Shown: positions 45,677 to 57,953 of the stretch, in pieces
Position numbering within the stretch: position 1 is the stretch's first letter
Layout of the letters: every line of letters starts with the position of its first letter
Source of the DNA: Cenococcum geophilum 1.58
Lineage: Eukaryota > Ascomycota > Dothideomycetes > Gloniales > Gloniaceae
Reading direction: 5' to 3'
NCBI GenBank assembly: GCA_001692895.1
Contig: KV748239.1
Coordinates: 529,206-593,205 of the forward strand
Length of the DNA stretch: 64,000 bases
The notes under the pieces: model-generated
The model's database searches: none
Seen by the model: only the letters and a program-made list of their open reading frames with translations
Told to the model about the DNA's origin: nothing
Position numbers and translations under genes: made by a program

Positions 45677-48600
45677 CAGCATTGTAACATAGAGTAAAGA
45701 TGGCGGTACTCTCTCACCTGTTGGAGTACGCATGGTGGGGGAATGAAGCTGGTGAGCTGGGAGAGTCCGTATATGGGCTGAAAGCAGACTTCAAGCCCTG
45801 AGTAGGGGATGGCATTAGCTGCGTCACCGTTGCCATGCTCTGAGGTCGCAGGTGTCGTGCTGCGCCAGAGCTGCGCCGCTTGGACGAGTCCTAGAGCAGG
45901 GCTCCGCTGGGCGACAAAAAGTTGCCTTGCGAGCAACCAGCTTGTTGGTAGCAAGGCCGACGGACGTGTTGCAGCGACGAATCAGGCAGCGGAGAGATGC
46001 GCGGGCGACAAGCGACACTGCTCGGGAATCTGGAAGGCGAATGGTGCAGTTAAGAAGAAGCAATGGCAGCAGCAAAGCAAGCTCGGTGCGGAAGTTGATA
46101 TAGCTTTGATGGGGCTCTGGCGTGGAGTTCGGAGTCGTGTTGGTTTGAAAGCAACACCTTCTTTGTGCTTTGTCGTCTCCTTCGCGGCGTGCCGTGGCCG
46201 ACCTCGAAGTCCAGGTGTTGGTCAACTCACCTAGGTAACCGTGCGCTGATGGCGGCCGCGTCTTGGCTAGGACAGTCCAATGGGAGTGTGCCGAAGACCA
46301 GCACCCCAGGCATTTAAGCGCTGGTGGATGTGCTGAATGTGAAGGATCCGCTCCTTCTCTGCCTGTCGGGCACGCCCTAAACGATGACCCTAAGCACTCT
46401 AGCCAACCTAACAACACCTAACAAAACCAACGGGTAAGATAGCGGCCTGTGTCGAGAGGCCCTGGGCTTGTCGCAGCACCAGCGCAGTGGAGCTGGGAAA
46501 GCCACCAACAACGGCGGATGGTGCCGATCTGTATTCGCAAAGTAAATTCTCCGTTCCACGACTCAGGGCTCGAGAGTTTGAGAAACCAGCAGATCCGACA
46601 CTGACTTGTGGCGAGTCTACCGTGCTTTTGGAGGGGACTTCTGGGGGGGCATTCGCAGTTTCAGGCTGCTGGATAGGTGGGATATGGGCGTTCGTGCAGT
46701 AGCTCGTGCAGAGTGCGGCCGTAGCTATCCCACCACAAAAAACCACCGCGACCACTGCGGCCGCTGCGATTACTGTGACCACCGCAACTCAATTCGAAAA
46801 CTGCGGCAGCGGGCCTTGGCCGGCAATCTGCAGCCTTTGCCGAGGGTCTTCGCCCCATCTGCCCTGGTTTGACATGCAGAATCACACCGGAATACGTGGC
46901 GCGCTGGCGCCAAACGAACAGAGGCCGTCTGGCCGTCGCCATAAACGCGAGAGCGGCTTACGCGGAACGCCATGGCCTGGGAGACTTTCCTTGGTATGCA
47001 GCTCGTTGACCGACGATGCTGAATACCGACAAGTGTGCTGTCCGTCATCTCGCTCCTCAAACCCGAGACGCAGGCACCTTTTACAACTATGGCCGATTGG
47101 GGGCCAGAATCTTGTCGTTGTCTATCTTCAAAGGTGTGGGACATTCTTAGCTTTTGCAACACTGCGTCCCGCTTCCTGCTTGCTGCGCCCTGCTTCGTTC
47201 GCGTTACCTTTTATCGCTCACCTGCAGTGCGGGATATCGCCCAGGGGACGATTCCTCTAGACTTTCCTTTGGCAATATTCGATAATCGCGCTTAACCTCT
47301 CGCGCCTCTTCGCTTGCATCTTCCCCATGTCCCCATGCTCATCGATGACTCGATGAGCCAGAGCGTTCACGACACGGCTGGCCGACCGGGGCTCCACCTA
47401 CTCTATCCCGGTCTACTCTGTGCTGCAGCATCTCCGGCAGCTGACGGGCCGCAGAAAAGGCTTTCTAGTTGCGGATAGCCGGACACCACCAACATGTGAA
47501 CTGGCCTCCAGAGCTAGCAAAGCTAGCCAGATGCGGAGAAGGCGGACTCCGCGTGGCTAAACCTTGTCCGCACATCCCCAAGAAGGCCAACGGTTAGGCA
47601 CTTGCAGTATGGGCGCTTAATCCTGCTATATCTTTGGCAAACCCCATGCACATACCAACAATGCTTGTCTTTTCGTCAAGTTACCTAAGCTACCTTCGTG
47701 GACTAATTCTCTACATGTCACCGCCACATCCTCGTCTTCAACAAGTCTGCATTCATGTACTGTTTGTTCCGCTTGAGGTTACGACAGCGATATCTGAAGC
47801 TCTGCTGGCTTCGTTCCACATCTGGACTTACGGATTGAGGGGCGTTATAGCTTAGAAATCTCTTTATGGTAATTCGACGCCCTAACTTTTTTTCATTATC
47901 TGCTGAAGAAAGGTGGGGCTGGAAGCACTGGTCGTAATTCGGCAATCTGAATTCTCCTGTTGCTCGCCTGACCGGACCGTTCAACTAATTTCAAGCTCTC
48001 TTCTGCAGAATTAATATATTACCCCACACACCCACAAACAGCACTCCTAGCAACCAACCCGCATCGTTTAACTTACTGCATATTGAGATTCCACGCCACC
48101 AACACTAATCTTACCAAAAGAGGCTATGAAGATGCTTTGATCTCCCGCTACTCCTCGTGCATGTGTTGTTCTCCGGTTAACTTATGTACCTCTCCTGCGT
48201 GGACAAATTCCAAAAGCGCCATGGACATGGTGGAAGCTTGAAGACTTCAAGCCTCCCAACTCTTAGTGCATTCCTCAAGGAATGACCATATGACGGGTTT
48301 CCCAACACTGCCACCCTTCGCTTGCAAGCGTTAGCTTCCAACAATCCACGGCTGAGCAAACATCCATCAATACTGCCTGCTTCAAAACCATGCCCAGTTT
48401 CCGGAAATCTTCCTTGCACTCTGTGCTCCCGTCTCTACCGGGTTCTCCCAGGTACCAATGCTCAAAAGTGGTCCTTGGATAGCCTATCGCCGAAATATTC
48501 CGTAATTTTTTATAAGAACTGTCTAGGGTTATTCGCGATCTATCGCGTCATACTCTAAGTGAAGCTCTTGCACTCGGAATTCGTCCACAGACCTTCTCCC

Positions 48601-49030
48601 ATCTCGGGTGGTGTTCATCCCGGACGCTGATAGTCTTCTGGCAAATATTCAACTACGACATTGAACTCTAATACCTCCTTTCGACCGATCCCTCACCCTT
48701 CTGATTAACAAAGAGCTAGAAGATGCTGGTGCTAGGACCCAGACCATTGGAAATGAAACCTGTCACTCCCCAAAACCAACACCGATGGACCATAAGGAAC
48801 GAGCTACGTGGAGGCCTCGCCACACGATGCCCGTCCTAGAGAATTGTCTTCCTGTTAGACTAGGTGTTATCCAGGGGTCTGCACTCCGGATGGAACCAAT
48901 GTGTAAAATCTTCTCCGGGGAACTTCTAGAGTACATGTTCTCAAGCCTACAGCTAGCCCCCCAGGAACTATAGTGATTGGGTCATGCTGCTTAGCCGTTC
49001 GGAGCGTGAGGCACAATTGCTGTCCAGACG
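45677..49030. other. Long intergenic region, no supported gene
   Basis: GC-rich between 45.8 and 47.3 kb with many overlapping open frames on both strands; 47.3-49.0 kb is balanced and non-coding. One minus-strand frame (46782-46408) contains a membrane-helix-like stretch (VIAAAAVVAVVFCGGIATAAL), but I found no start, signal peptide or homology around it. The divergent promoter of the DUF7624 gene should lie at its left end. Confidence 0.4.
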
Positions 49031-49069
49031 GTGCCATTTTTACGAATATTAAATTTTTAAAACCTCTAC

Positions 49070-49460
49070 TTGAAATTCTACCTGAAAGTCTATACGAAGC
49101 TCTAAAGCTCTACTAACATACGGCGTTAATATACTAGGAAGGCTCTATAAACACGAAGTTCTACACAAACGCCTGCACGAACACCTCACGAAGCCCTCCA
49201 CAACGCTCCCATAAATGTACCAGACTAAAAGCTCTACAAAGCTCTACGGCTCTATGGGGGGTTAAGGAGATCTCCCCCTTAGAGCTCTATATAAAGCTTC
49301 TGCTACATAGTGTATTAGCCACCCAGTGAATTGGCCACACGAAATCGGTTACAAGACCCTCAAAAATGAGCCCAAATGCAAGCTCTACATAGAGAAGCTC
49401 CAAAAAAATCCCTATAAAAGCTCTACGCAGAGCTCCGGTACGCGTTAAGCATAGGCCCGC
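49070..49460 (+). repeat. Decayed array related to the 12-bp minisatellite
   Basis: Scattered GAAGCTCTA, AAAGCTCTAC and GAAGTTCTAC words with lost periodicity. A 40-bp word around ACTAGGAAGGCTCTA (near 49130-49152) recurs at 63113-63135 beside the large array, so the two loci share more than the unit itself. Confidence 0.6.
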
Positions 49461-49469
49461 GCCAAAATT

Positions 49470-50554
49470 TTCGTCGACTTGTACCCCAACGATGAACATG
49501 TTCAAATTTCCAGTATCACCGCTCGGGCATTTTAATATCTTTCCTCGCCTTAATGTTTCTTCCGAGTTATATGATCTAAATTGATCCAAGCCTTTTCATA
49601 GAACCACCTTCAACCTCGATTACGCAATAGCTAACAGGACAGCAGCACACGAAAATTGCGAACGAGTCCGGACCCTAGACTCACACACCAGCAATCGTTA
49701 TGGCCTACACCGTCTCTCTGCATCTTGTTGTAAACGCTTGTTGATCTTGTTGATTAAACGGTGCAAATTCATACCTTTTTAAGTAACAAGTACGGCTGCT
49801 TCAGCGGGCTTCTGCCTTCTTTAGGTACGGCCCTACGTAAAAAGGGTGTAAATCCGCACCGTTTGGCCAGCGACATTAACACCCACTTAAAACGAGATTC
49901 AAAGAGACAATGTACTGGTAGAAGCGAAATGGCTCGCACTGCGCTTTGTGGCTGCCTTCCTCGGACAACCACGAGAAATTGGCTCGAGAACCTTCACCTT
50001 CTCTTCCATGAATATATAACAGGAGAACGTGCAGCGACCTGAACAAATCAACGCGGAACAGCACAATGCACACGCCAGTCTATTATCAACGATCTTGGTC
50101 CTGGCATTGTCACGCTTAGCTTAAGTGTGGCTCTACTCGAGTCGGCTTTCTGCACGAACCTCAGGGCGTCTACGTCGACATTGGCACGGTTGGCGTTGGT
50201 TTCCTCAACGGTCAGCCTTGCTCAGGGCCACAATGGCCTCAGCTCCGTGAAGGGTTTGCTGACTTAGGGACTCAGAATTTTATATAATAAACTAAGGGAT
50301 TAAATAGCGGGGACGGTGGCGAGGTTTCGCCTTGTGGAACGAATGGATTCTAAGGGAGATGAAAAAGGCCGGGACCGAAAACGGTAAGTACTGAGAGAAG
50401 TATTATCCGCTGCAAAAAGAAATTTTTTATGGGACAGCTCCCCAAGGATCTTGGTAGATCAATAAACATTCAAACTTCACACCATCGCATTTAAATCGCC
50501 GAAGCAGCCGATCTCGCGAGTTGTCAAAATATACATTCCTGTCATACTAGATCT
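49470..50554. other. Intergenic, no gene recognised
   Basis: Several short open frames on both strands lack family features. The right end is the 3' flank of the CTNNBL1 gene. Confidence 0.4.
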
Positions 50555-52396
50555 CTATCCCAGAAATCCTATCAGCGTCTCCAACATATCCCTCAGCATC
50601 GCCTCCCCACTGCCAAGCCCTTCGTCCATCCCATCCAGCTGCTCCCTTAACGTCTTCCTCAAGTCTGCCAGCCCTTCATCCCTCTCCGCCAGCAACTTCA
50701 CAATCTTCTTCCTCGCGCCATCATCCTCAGCGACCAACCACGCTAAAATTACGTCGACCGTCTGCAAACAAAACAACCCAGCATCCAGCCGACGCGAAAA
50801 CCACTCATCCGCCATCTCCTCAACTTCCTCCCTACTCCTGCCACGCCTCTCGTCTTTAATCTGCGCATCCACAGCCGCAACACGGCCCGCATAGTCCCGG
50901 CGCAGCGCCACCAGCTTCCCAATCTTCTCGTAGTCCTTCTCGACAAACTTCGCCAGCGTGCGGATCCGCGGCGCCGACGCCGCCGGCAGCGAGCGCAGCA
51001 GCGCCGCCAGAATGCCCAGGAGGTGCTCGGTAGTCGGGGCGTCCTGCCTCTTCATGAACATGGCGAAGACGGTCTTGAGGCCGGCGGCCTCGACGAGCTT
51101 CTCGCAGACCAGCGCGCCGCGGTTCGGGTTGCGCTCCTCGGCGTCGTCGTCCTTCGCTTTTGCGCCGCCCTTTTGGGCCGACGCGGCGGTCGGCGCGGCC
51201 TCGGCGTACCCGGTGGCGTGGTCGAGGACGCGCAGGGCGCGCGGCTTGCTCATCTTGCCCTCGCGCAGCATGATGAGGCAGAGCTCGACGCCCTCGGCGT
51301 CGACGAATTTGGCTTTGCCGTCCGGCTCGTCGACGACGCAAGTTAGGCAGTCGAAGAGATTCTCGACGTACTCTTCCTCCTCGCTGTCCTTCCGCGGGTC
51401 GCGCTTCCGGTACGCGGCGAGGAGTTGGAGGAGGGTGTCGACGCCATCGAGCTCCGTGAGGCGTTTACGGTTCGCCGAGGAGGATTGCAGCAGGATGGCG
51501 AGGATTTCGGCGGCGTATTGCTTGTTTTGGGTCAGGGGTGATTCTATTTTCTGGATGCGTTTGAGGAGCCAGGAGAGCAGTGTAGTGTCCGCGCCTATAC
51601 GCTCGGCAGTGGAGGGCTGCGATGCGAGGTTTTCAATTACGCTCAGGGAGTGGTATACGCCGCTTCGATCCGCGTCTATGCTTTCGTCAAATCGTGAGAA
51701 GTTCGAGACTAGCAAGTCGAGCAGATCCGCATCTAGCATCACGTCGACTAGGGCGTCCCATTGGGCCGGCGAGGCCTGGACATCCTCGTCTGTGAGCTCT
51801 GAGATCATTTCGATGGCGTCAATCGCAATGTCTGTGTTTTCATGTGCTAGCAGTGACACCAGCGAATTGACGCATCCCAGTTTCGCAAACTCCTCATATA
51901 GTTCTGGATGTTCTGAAAGTATCGAAAGCGCCTTGATATCTGCGTCCAAATCCGCCTCTGAGCCCATGAATTTCTGAGGATCGTCTTCGTATTTCGCCCG
52001 CAATTCCGCGTTCTTTGATATCCGCTTCTCGAAACTGAGCGCCAGTTTGCGAAGCCATGAGCTATCGATCTTCTCTTCCATATAGTGTTCTTCATTATCC
52101 CGCGTATCCAGGTAATCCAGTGCTTGTTTGGCCTCCTCCTCTATGCCACTGCCAAAGAAGCGCCCTTCATCATCTTCATCCGGACCGTCATCCTCGGCGA
52201 GGCCAGGAGGGAGTTCTGGCCCTGCTTCTTCATCATCCAGATCTCCAGCCTCTACCGAGGCGTGGTCCCGCCGTTTGGCATCTCCGTTTGCGGTGAGTTT
52301 GGCGGATTTGTATGATTGGGTTGGATCGGAGGGGCTCTCGAGTTTGCGTTTGGAGGGTAGGTTAGGTCTTTTGAAGAGTTCGTCTATGCTCGTCAT
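50555..52396 (-). CDS. ctnnbl1: Beta-catenin-like protein 1 (nuclear armadillo protein of the spliceosome)
   Basis: A single-exon frame of 613 residues. It starts MTSIDELFKRPNLPSKRKLE, typical of the family, with a basic and then acidic N-terminus (residues 45-85) that should contain the nuclear localisation signal. From about residue 85 the protein is helical repeats: the N-terminal CTNNBL1 arm-motif domain with YMEEKIDSSWLRKLALSFEKRI, LSEHPELYEEFAKLGCVNSL, LLAHENTDIAIDAIEMISELTDED and the C-terminal GLKTVFAMFMKRQ and ADEWFSRRLDAGLFCLQTVDVILAWL. In other eukaryotes this protein binds CDC5L/Prp19-complex partners during splicing. Length matches the family (about 560-620). Divergent neighbours give no operon-like context. 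The gene is intact. Confidence 0.93.
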   Translation of the reverse strand: MTSIDELFKRPNLPSKRKLESPSDPTQSYKSAKLTANGDAKRRDHASVEAGDLDDEEAGPELPPGLAEDDGPDEDDEGRFFGSGIEEEAKQALDYLDTRDNEEHYMEEKIDSSWLRKLALSFEKRISKNAELRAKYEDDPQKFMGSEADLDADIKALSILSEHPELYEEFAKLGCVNSLVSLLAHENTDIAIDAIEMISELTDEDVQASPAQWDALVDVMLDADLLDLLVSNFSRFDESIDADRSGVYHSLSVIENLASQPSTAERIGADTTLLSWLLKRIQKIESPLTQNKQYAAEILAILLQSSSANRKRLTELDGVDTLLQLLAAYRKRDPRKDSEEEEYVENLFDCLTCVVDEPDGKAKFVDAEGVELCLIMLREGKMSKPRALRVLDHATGYAEAAPTAASAQKGGAKAKDDDAEERNPNRGALVCEKLVEAAGLKTVFAMFMKRQDAPTTEHLLGILAALLRSLPAASAPRIRTLAKFVEKDYEKIGKLVALRRDYAGRVAAVDAQIKDERRGRSREEVEEMADEWFSRRLDAGLFCLQTVDVILAWLVAEDDGARKKIVKLLAERDEGLADLRKTLREQLDGMDEGLGSGEAMLRDMLETLIGFLG

Positions 52397-53426
52397 ATCG
52401 GAATGTTATGTACAAAAGGGGATGGTGGTTGTTCTTAAGGGTGTTGTGGATTTAGAACTGGATTGATGGTTCCGCAGACTTTGGGTGGTCAAAGCTCCAG
52501 GCCTCCACCTTCACGATATTTTAAATACTGTCTATCCGTTCACTCTCTATAGTCTATCAGCACGATCCTAATAGAACGGTAATAGTAACTACTAGGTTCC
52601 TGGGCTCTACTATATAGAGGTATAGAGGCCGATTTTATAGAGCTCTAGAATATACTATTTACCTTTATTGTTATTAGTAAAAGGTATAGAGGCTATAAAA
52701 CTAGGTATTAAAGGTATTAAAGGACTTGATTAATATAAAGCTTATAATATAGATAAGAAAGGAGTAATAGATAAAGCTTAAAGGCCTAGCTGGTATATAT
52801 AAAATGGGGTTATTTATAGTATCTTTATAAGTAATATTAATATATTAGAGAAAGGTTAGGGATTTTTAATAAGGCTATAATAAGATTCTTTAGTGTCTTA
52901 TACCTTTCCTAAAATATTAATACTTTATTAAACCTAATATAAAAATATTAACCTTTAGGGATTAGTAGGTAATACATTATTAGAGATAATTAGAAATACT
53001 AATAAGGGCTATATTAAGAATTTCTATATTTCTTATTGCTTAATATACTCCTAATCTACTAGATCTAAAAAAAAAGTTAATACGCGCTTTAAAATACTAA
53101 ATTCTATTGCTACTTTATATATTAAAGTCGCGAGCTATTAGCGCGTAGAAGATCCTACTAGAAGCTTACTGCCTACATCCTATCGCTAGCTAGCTAAACT
53201 ACTATACAGTCTCTTGGCAGCTTCGCTATTAGCGTCACTAGCTATTAGATACCTTAGAATTTAACACGATATAACTTTACGTTTTGGCACTAAGAACCCT
53301 GCTTTATATAATGCTAGTAGCAAGATTTAGCAGCGGAAGAGCCAAACAATTATTCTTAAATACTATCTGAAGTAAAACCTAGACTAATTTTTGAAGAGAA
53401 AGTTGCTAGAGCTTGCGGTAATGCTT
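52397..53426. other. AT-rich spacer with RIP-like composition
   Basis: From about 52540 to 53340 the DNA is AT-rich and TA-rich with almost no open frame, like decayed repeat, but I could not match it to an element elsewhere in the window. The first ~140 bp are the promoter side of the CTNNBL1 gene. Confidence 0.5.
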
Positions 53427-54680
53427 CTAAATTATAACTATAGAAGAAATAAGGTCATTCATAAAATTCGTAATATCTGGCCCTTCATAACAAAAGCAAA
53501 CTGAAAGATCGGATCTATTCTCGCTCCCAGGAGATTTGAATGCAATTTTGGAAGAATTCTGGTAAATGTATTGCCCAGAAATCTTCTTAAGCTGCATTTT
53601 GCCCCCAATAAATTCAAAAATATCCTTTATATTCCCATTACAGACTTTAAAACCGTATAGTTTAAGACAAGAGATTTTCGAGGAGAGCCTTGTAAAGGCC
53701 CCAATAATGCTATCCCGGTCGGTAAAGATCCATATTAGGTCTAACATCGTTATATTTCCAAAATCTAGAGTATTAACGAGGTGGACAAAAAATAAACTGG
53801 CACTTTGTCGGTATCCCAAATGTAACCCCAATCTGTTAATATTAGGAGCCAGAATAAAGAATTGCACAATACGATCCACCGTACAGGCCCACTCTGGCTC
53901 TTGTAAATCGGCAGGGGGTGTAATATATAACTGCAGGTGGAGCAACTTCTTTAGGGAGCAGTCAATTGGATTAAACCATCTCGGAGACGGTAAGAGTAGG
54001 ATTTCATATCTCCAAAACCACCCATAGTCCATGATAGCTGACTCTAATGGGAGCTTGGCTGTTACCGCAGCGTGCAGAGCAATAGCGAAGATTCTGTTAA
54101 CTTGGGTGGATATAGTCGTCTCTCGCAAATTCTGACCGGCGGTCACCTTGCGGAATTGAGATTCCCCATAGCTGCTCAATGGGTAAACACCATCATCCGG
54201 TATATGAGCCCCAAACGTAAACCGTGAATAGTCTCGGATTTCAAGAGTAGAGCAGTTGGGTAGATTAGCAAAGGCTTCCTGGAGGATTATTGCGTCAAGA
54301 CCCGTTTCCGTCATATATTGGTTCTCATTAACATAGCGAGAGTAACCTTGCAGGCTCTGTTTCTTTATTTCGTCATCCCTAGCCGTTACTGGAAATACTG
54401 TTAAATCTAAATCTTGGAAATCAAATACGACAGTCCTCAGGCTTTCTCTTAATCTTGACTTTGAAATAGCAAGTAAAGCCTCGAGGCCATAAAGAGAGGG
54501 AAAGAATTGTTTTATAGTGAAATGCTCCTGCGTAAAGTAATGGAACGTCTTCGAGCTAAGCTCACAGCATGTGAGGCGGAGGTTGAATAAGTCCTCGGGT
54601 GGTAAGAATGAAGTGATAATTTCGACCAATTCTACGGGTAGCTGGAAGAGACGAGACATTTGAAAGACTAATTCATGCAC
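53427..54680 (-). CDS. F-box protein
   Basis: An uninterrupted frame of 417 residues. Residues about 11-50 (LFQLPVELVEIITSFLPPED, then NLRLTCCELSSKTF) are a clear F-box, which in SCF ubiquitin ligases binds Skp1. The rest has weakly Leu-rich, possibly repeat-like segments (for example LKLYGFKVCNGNIKDIFEFI) that would be the substrate side. Met 8 (54659) is an equally good start and places the F-box right at the N-terminus as usual. Such fungal F-box genes are numerous and fast-evolving; the target is unknown. The gene sits beside a decayed-repeat spacer and is more AT-rich than its neighbours. Confidence 0.8.
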   Translation of the reverse strand: MHELVFQMSRLFQLPVELVEIITSFLPPEDLFNLRLTCCELSSKTFHYFTQEHFTIKQFFPSLYGLEALLAISKSRLRESLRTVVFDFQDLDLTVFPVTARDDEIKKQSLQGYSRYVNENQYMTETGLDAIILQEAFANLPNCSTLEIRDYSRFTFGAHIPDDGVYPLSSYGESQFRKVTAGQNLRETTISTQVNRIFAIALHAAVTAKLPLESAIMDYGWFWRYEILLLPSPRWFNPIDCSLKKLLHLQLYITPPADLQEPEWACTVDRIVQFFILAPNINRLGLHLGYRQSASLFFVHLVNTLDFGNITMLDLIWIFTDRDSIIGAFTRLSSKISCLKLYGFKVCNGNIKDIFEFIGGKMQLKKISGQYIYQNSSKIAFKSPGSENRSDLSVCFCYEGPDITNFMNDLISSIVII

Positions 54681-55259
54681 ATTGCTGTCAGCAACTCAGT
54701 AAGGCCTCATGGAGCTTCCATTGAAATTTGGTGACCTACCAGATTGAATGGCAAGGCAAGAGTGGCCGTGCAGAATGAGTATTCGTATAGAGCAGGCGTA
54801 GCTACTCATGTAAACCTCGATATGGATTAGAAAGCCGTCAAAGAGGTGTTCTTGTCGTATTTTTACAAGTTTAAATCTTGTGCGCGTTTTTATATATTTA
54901 AAGTTTTTACTGCTGCCTACCAGCAGCAAGTAGTAGAATTTTAGCCGAACCCAGCCGATCTCGCTTAGCTCGTTACCCGGTTAATAGAAGTTTCCAGAAC
55001 CAACCGGCTGCAAGCCAATCAAAGCTCCAAACCTATTGCGATTTTGAAGATTTTCCAACCAAACAACCGATAAGCGAACCAGATCAGTTACATCACTGGT
55101 TGGAGCAGACTAGGCAGTAAGAAGTGATTGATAAACAGGCGGAACAAATGGCAAAGTAGTCAATACAGGCGGAAAATATATCAAATTTAATGTTCATAAC
55201 GATATGCGAAATCTGGCCAATCTCAAGCGGACTATCCCTTTGCTCACCTCAAGTCTTGT
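54681..55259. other. Intergenic, no gene recognised
   Basis: Short spacer between the F-box gene (its promoter side) and the 3' end of the AAA+ gene. No conserved open frame or repeat was recognised. Confidence 0.5.
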
Positions 55260-57444
55260 CTAAACCTGTCTCTGTCTCTTGGCTCTATGTTCTGCACCCG
55301 AGGAGTCAGCATATCCTGCGGTGCCCTGTGAAACATGTTGCTCAATCTCCGCATCCTGTTTCCCCTCTGAGAAGTCCTGCTCAAAGTCCTTTATAGCTTT
55401 CAGGCTCATCTTGATGTCTTTCAGGTGGAGCTCTCTTCCCGCTGCCAGAGCTAACGCACTTGCTGTTCGCACAATGTTTTTGATCTGTCGTCCATTCAGT
55501 CCCTCAGAGGCCAGACTGTCCAAAATCGTATTGTCCAACCAGCCAGGCCTGTTGAGGAATGCCATCCATAGATCTCGTTGGGACGCAATCGACAGGGCTG
55601 GATATTTGATTGCGAGGTGAATACGGGACTTGAACGCAGCATCGAAAGACCCAATGCGGTTTGTTGTAAGGAACATAATGCCCTCGTAGTACTCGAGAAG
55701 TCGCAGAAAGACTAGGCCAATGAGTTTCAGGCATTGAGGTGTAAGAAAAAGGAGTCCTACCAGAGACAAGACCATTACGCTGTAAATCATGATGACTTCG
55801 TTGTTCTAAGAAGACGTCTGCTTCGTCAATGAGGACTATGGCATTCCAGGATGTAGCTAGTTCGAGGATATCTGTCAGAGCACGCTCTGTAGCGGCTGCA
55901 TCTGCTCCGAGATCACCAGAGCTAACTGTATAGAGAGGTCGTTTAGTATAGTCAGCTATACTCTCTTAGTAAGAGTTAGCAGAAGCTCATATTCTTCCAA
56001 AGCAGCAAGTACTTACCAGCCGTCAGAGTTTTCCCTACACCAGGTTCTCCATGAAGTAAGAAAATCATCCCTTTCCCTTTGCCTTGAATGTGATCATCAA
56101 ACTGCAGTCTCTCATCCGCATGGATCTTGACCAACGAGTGAATCATCGACTTCTGTTCCTCTGCAAGAACCAGCGACTCGAAGGCTCTAGTATTATACTC
56201 AAACTCCTGAATATAGTCAAGCTCGAAGAAGCACCACCTCTTGGCACTAAGTGAGAAGCCGGGGATGACGTTATCGCATATGAGGAGCTCATCGCCTGAA
56301 AGTACTGGTGGCTCACCTTCCTTCCACTTCGCGGCTCGAACTGTGGAAATTTCCTCGCCTTCGCCTTCTGATTCCTCGTCTCCCCTCCACTTCGCGGCTT
56401 GATCTGTGGAAACTTTGACCTTGTGTGATGGTCTGATCTGAGCAAACTTAGTGCAGTCCACAATGATGCGGCCTTTGATCTGCTTCTTGTTATTGGATAT
56501 TCGACTACATCGCGTCTTTGGCTTACTATGATGGATTGATAACTGTATTCTTTCATGAAAGATCCTCGAAATGGGCAAAGTGAATTTGCGCTCCCTGAAT
56601 AGTACTGAGGATGGACACCATGAAGCTTGCAGTACTTCTTGCCTCTGGCCCTCAGCGCTTGGGATATGTCCTCCACCTGAGAGTGATACTGCAAAGGGAA
56701 GGCACAGAGTTGCTTAAGAGGCTTGTAGCCATCGTACCAGCCGATTGTTATTTCCTCTTCAGCATATCCAAATGATGTGCCATCGTTTGCTATCTTTTCC
56801 GTTTCCAGGATCCAACCTCCCCAGTATCGTTCCATGGACTTCAGCTTCAGGACTCGGTGAATACCATCTTTCAGGGTGTAGATAAGGTCCCCTGGGCGAA
56901 AAGCCATCCAAAGATGGTCGTATTCAATGCCTGGAGCAGTTAATTGTGACTCCATGAACGCATAGTAGCTTGAGATCTCGCTGCTTAGCGTGTTGTACAT
57001 GTAATTGAGCATGAAAAGCAGGTGCTGTGCGGCCAACTGGTCTTGAAGGTTGATTCCGTATTCCCGAAGCTCGTTGCGATAGTGGAAAATACATCTCGGC
57101 TGGTCACGGAGGACGATATTTCCAGTCTTGAACGTCAAGCCCGGATACTCTTTGATGACCGCGCGTAGAGCGGCTCTCATGTACGGTGATTTCACTTCCA
57201 CATCCGTATATTTAAGCTCTCTGTCCCATCCGTAGAACCTCGTCAACACAAGTGCAGATTCATGATCTTGCTCTTTTAACTTCAACTCCGTTCTTCTCGT
57301 TCCAGCTTGCAAACGGACTCGGCTGCCGTGTGAATTGTAGCGAGATTCATAGGTCTTGATCTCAAGCTTCGTTCCGTAGGTATCATCAATCTCATCGGGG
57401 TCGTTCCTAGCTGTGGCAAACACGCGAGGAGTTGCAAAATCCAT
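55260..57444 (-). CDS. AAA+ ATPase with N-terminal DUF7025 domain
   Basis: Four exons on the minus strand (57444-56527, 56479-56017, 55964-55761, 55711-55260) give 678 residues. The introns (47, 52 and 49 bp) are GT-AG and keep frame. The N-terminal half reads as the DUF7025 domain found in fungal AAA proteins (HLLFMLNYMYNTL, LWMAFRPGDLIYT). The AAA module has Walker A GEPGVGKTLTAE, Walker B IVLIDEADVFLE, sensor 1 MFLTTNR and the DAAFKSRIHLAIKYP arginine-finger/lid region, then a lid and a charged tail. All ATPase key residues are present, so it should hydrolyse ATP. The substrate is unknown. The first Met at 57444 is the start of the open frame; an upstream exon cannot be excluded. Confidence 0.85.
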
Positions 57445-57953
57445 TGCCTCCGAGGTGTTGTATAACTAGCAGCTTTAAATAGACCTGAAGTTAGCCACTC
57501 GAACCACAAAATACCCAGAGGTAGATTATGGCCAAGGGATTGGAGACAGCTTGGTCGAACTTCACCTAGCTCGTTTACATTTAGATGGAGAATTGGAAGA
57601 GCTCACCGTTCTTGTTTGTTTTTTTGGAGAAAAGGGGATTATACTCCCTTAGCTGTATGGAGAAATATGTAAGACGCACTATGTTGAGAGAATGGCCATA
57701 GGCGTGTTCTTGGTGGAGATCTGACCGCCATTTCTTCCTTAGGGCGGCCGCCTGCAGAGCGAGGCACCATGTGTACGGCATGCATGCGAAACGGAGAGGA
57801 CATGGGGGTGCAGGCAGTCAGCTGAGCTCGCAGCCTAGTTTGCTTTTTGAAGGCACAAAATTGGCCCGCATCGCTTATCCCATCTACGATCGGAACATAT
57901 CTAACAAGGCTTAAAATATTTTATTTTCGACATTATACGAATTCTAGCCCAGT
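57445..57953. other. Intergenic, no gene recognised
   Basis: The promoter side of the AAA+ gene faces the 3' end of the small hypothetical gene. No family features. Confidence 0.5.

Noticed and set aside
46408-47162. Minus-strand candidate gene with a membrane-helix-like stretch
   Set aside because: No start with signal peptide, no consistent splice model and no family word; several GC-rich frames overlap here by chance.
50958-51977. 339-codon Ser-rich frame on the plus strand
   Set aside because: Antisense shadow of the CTNNBL1 coding sequence.
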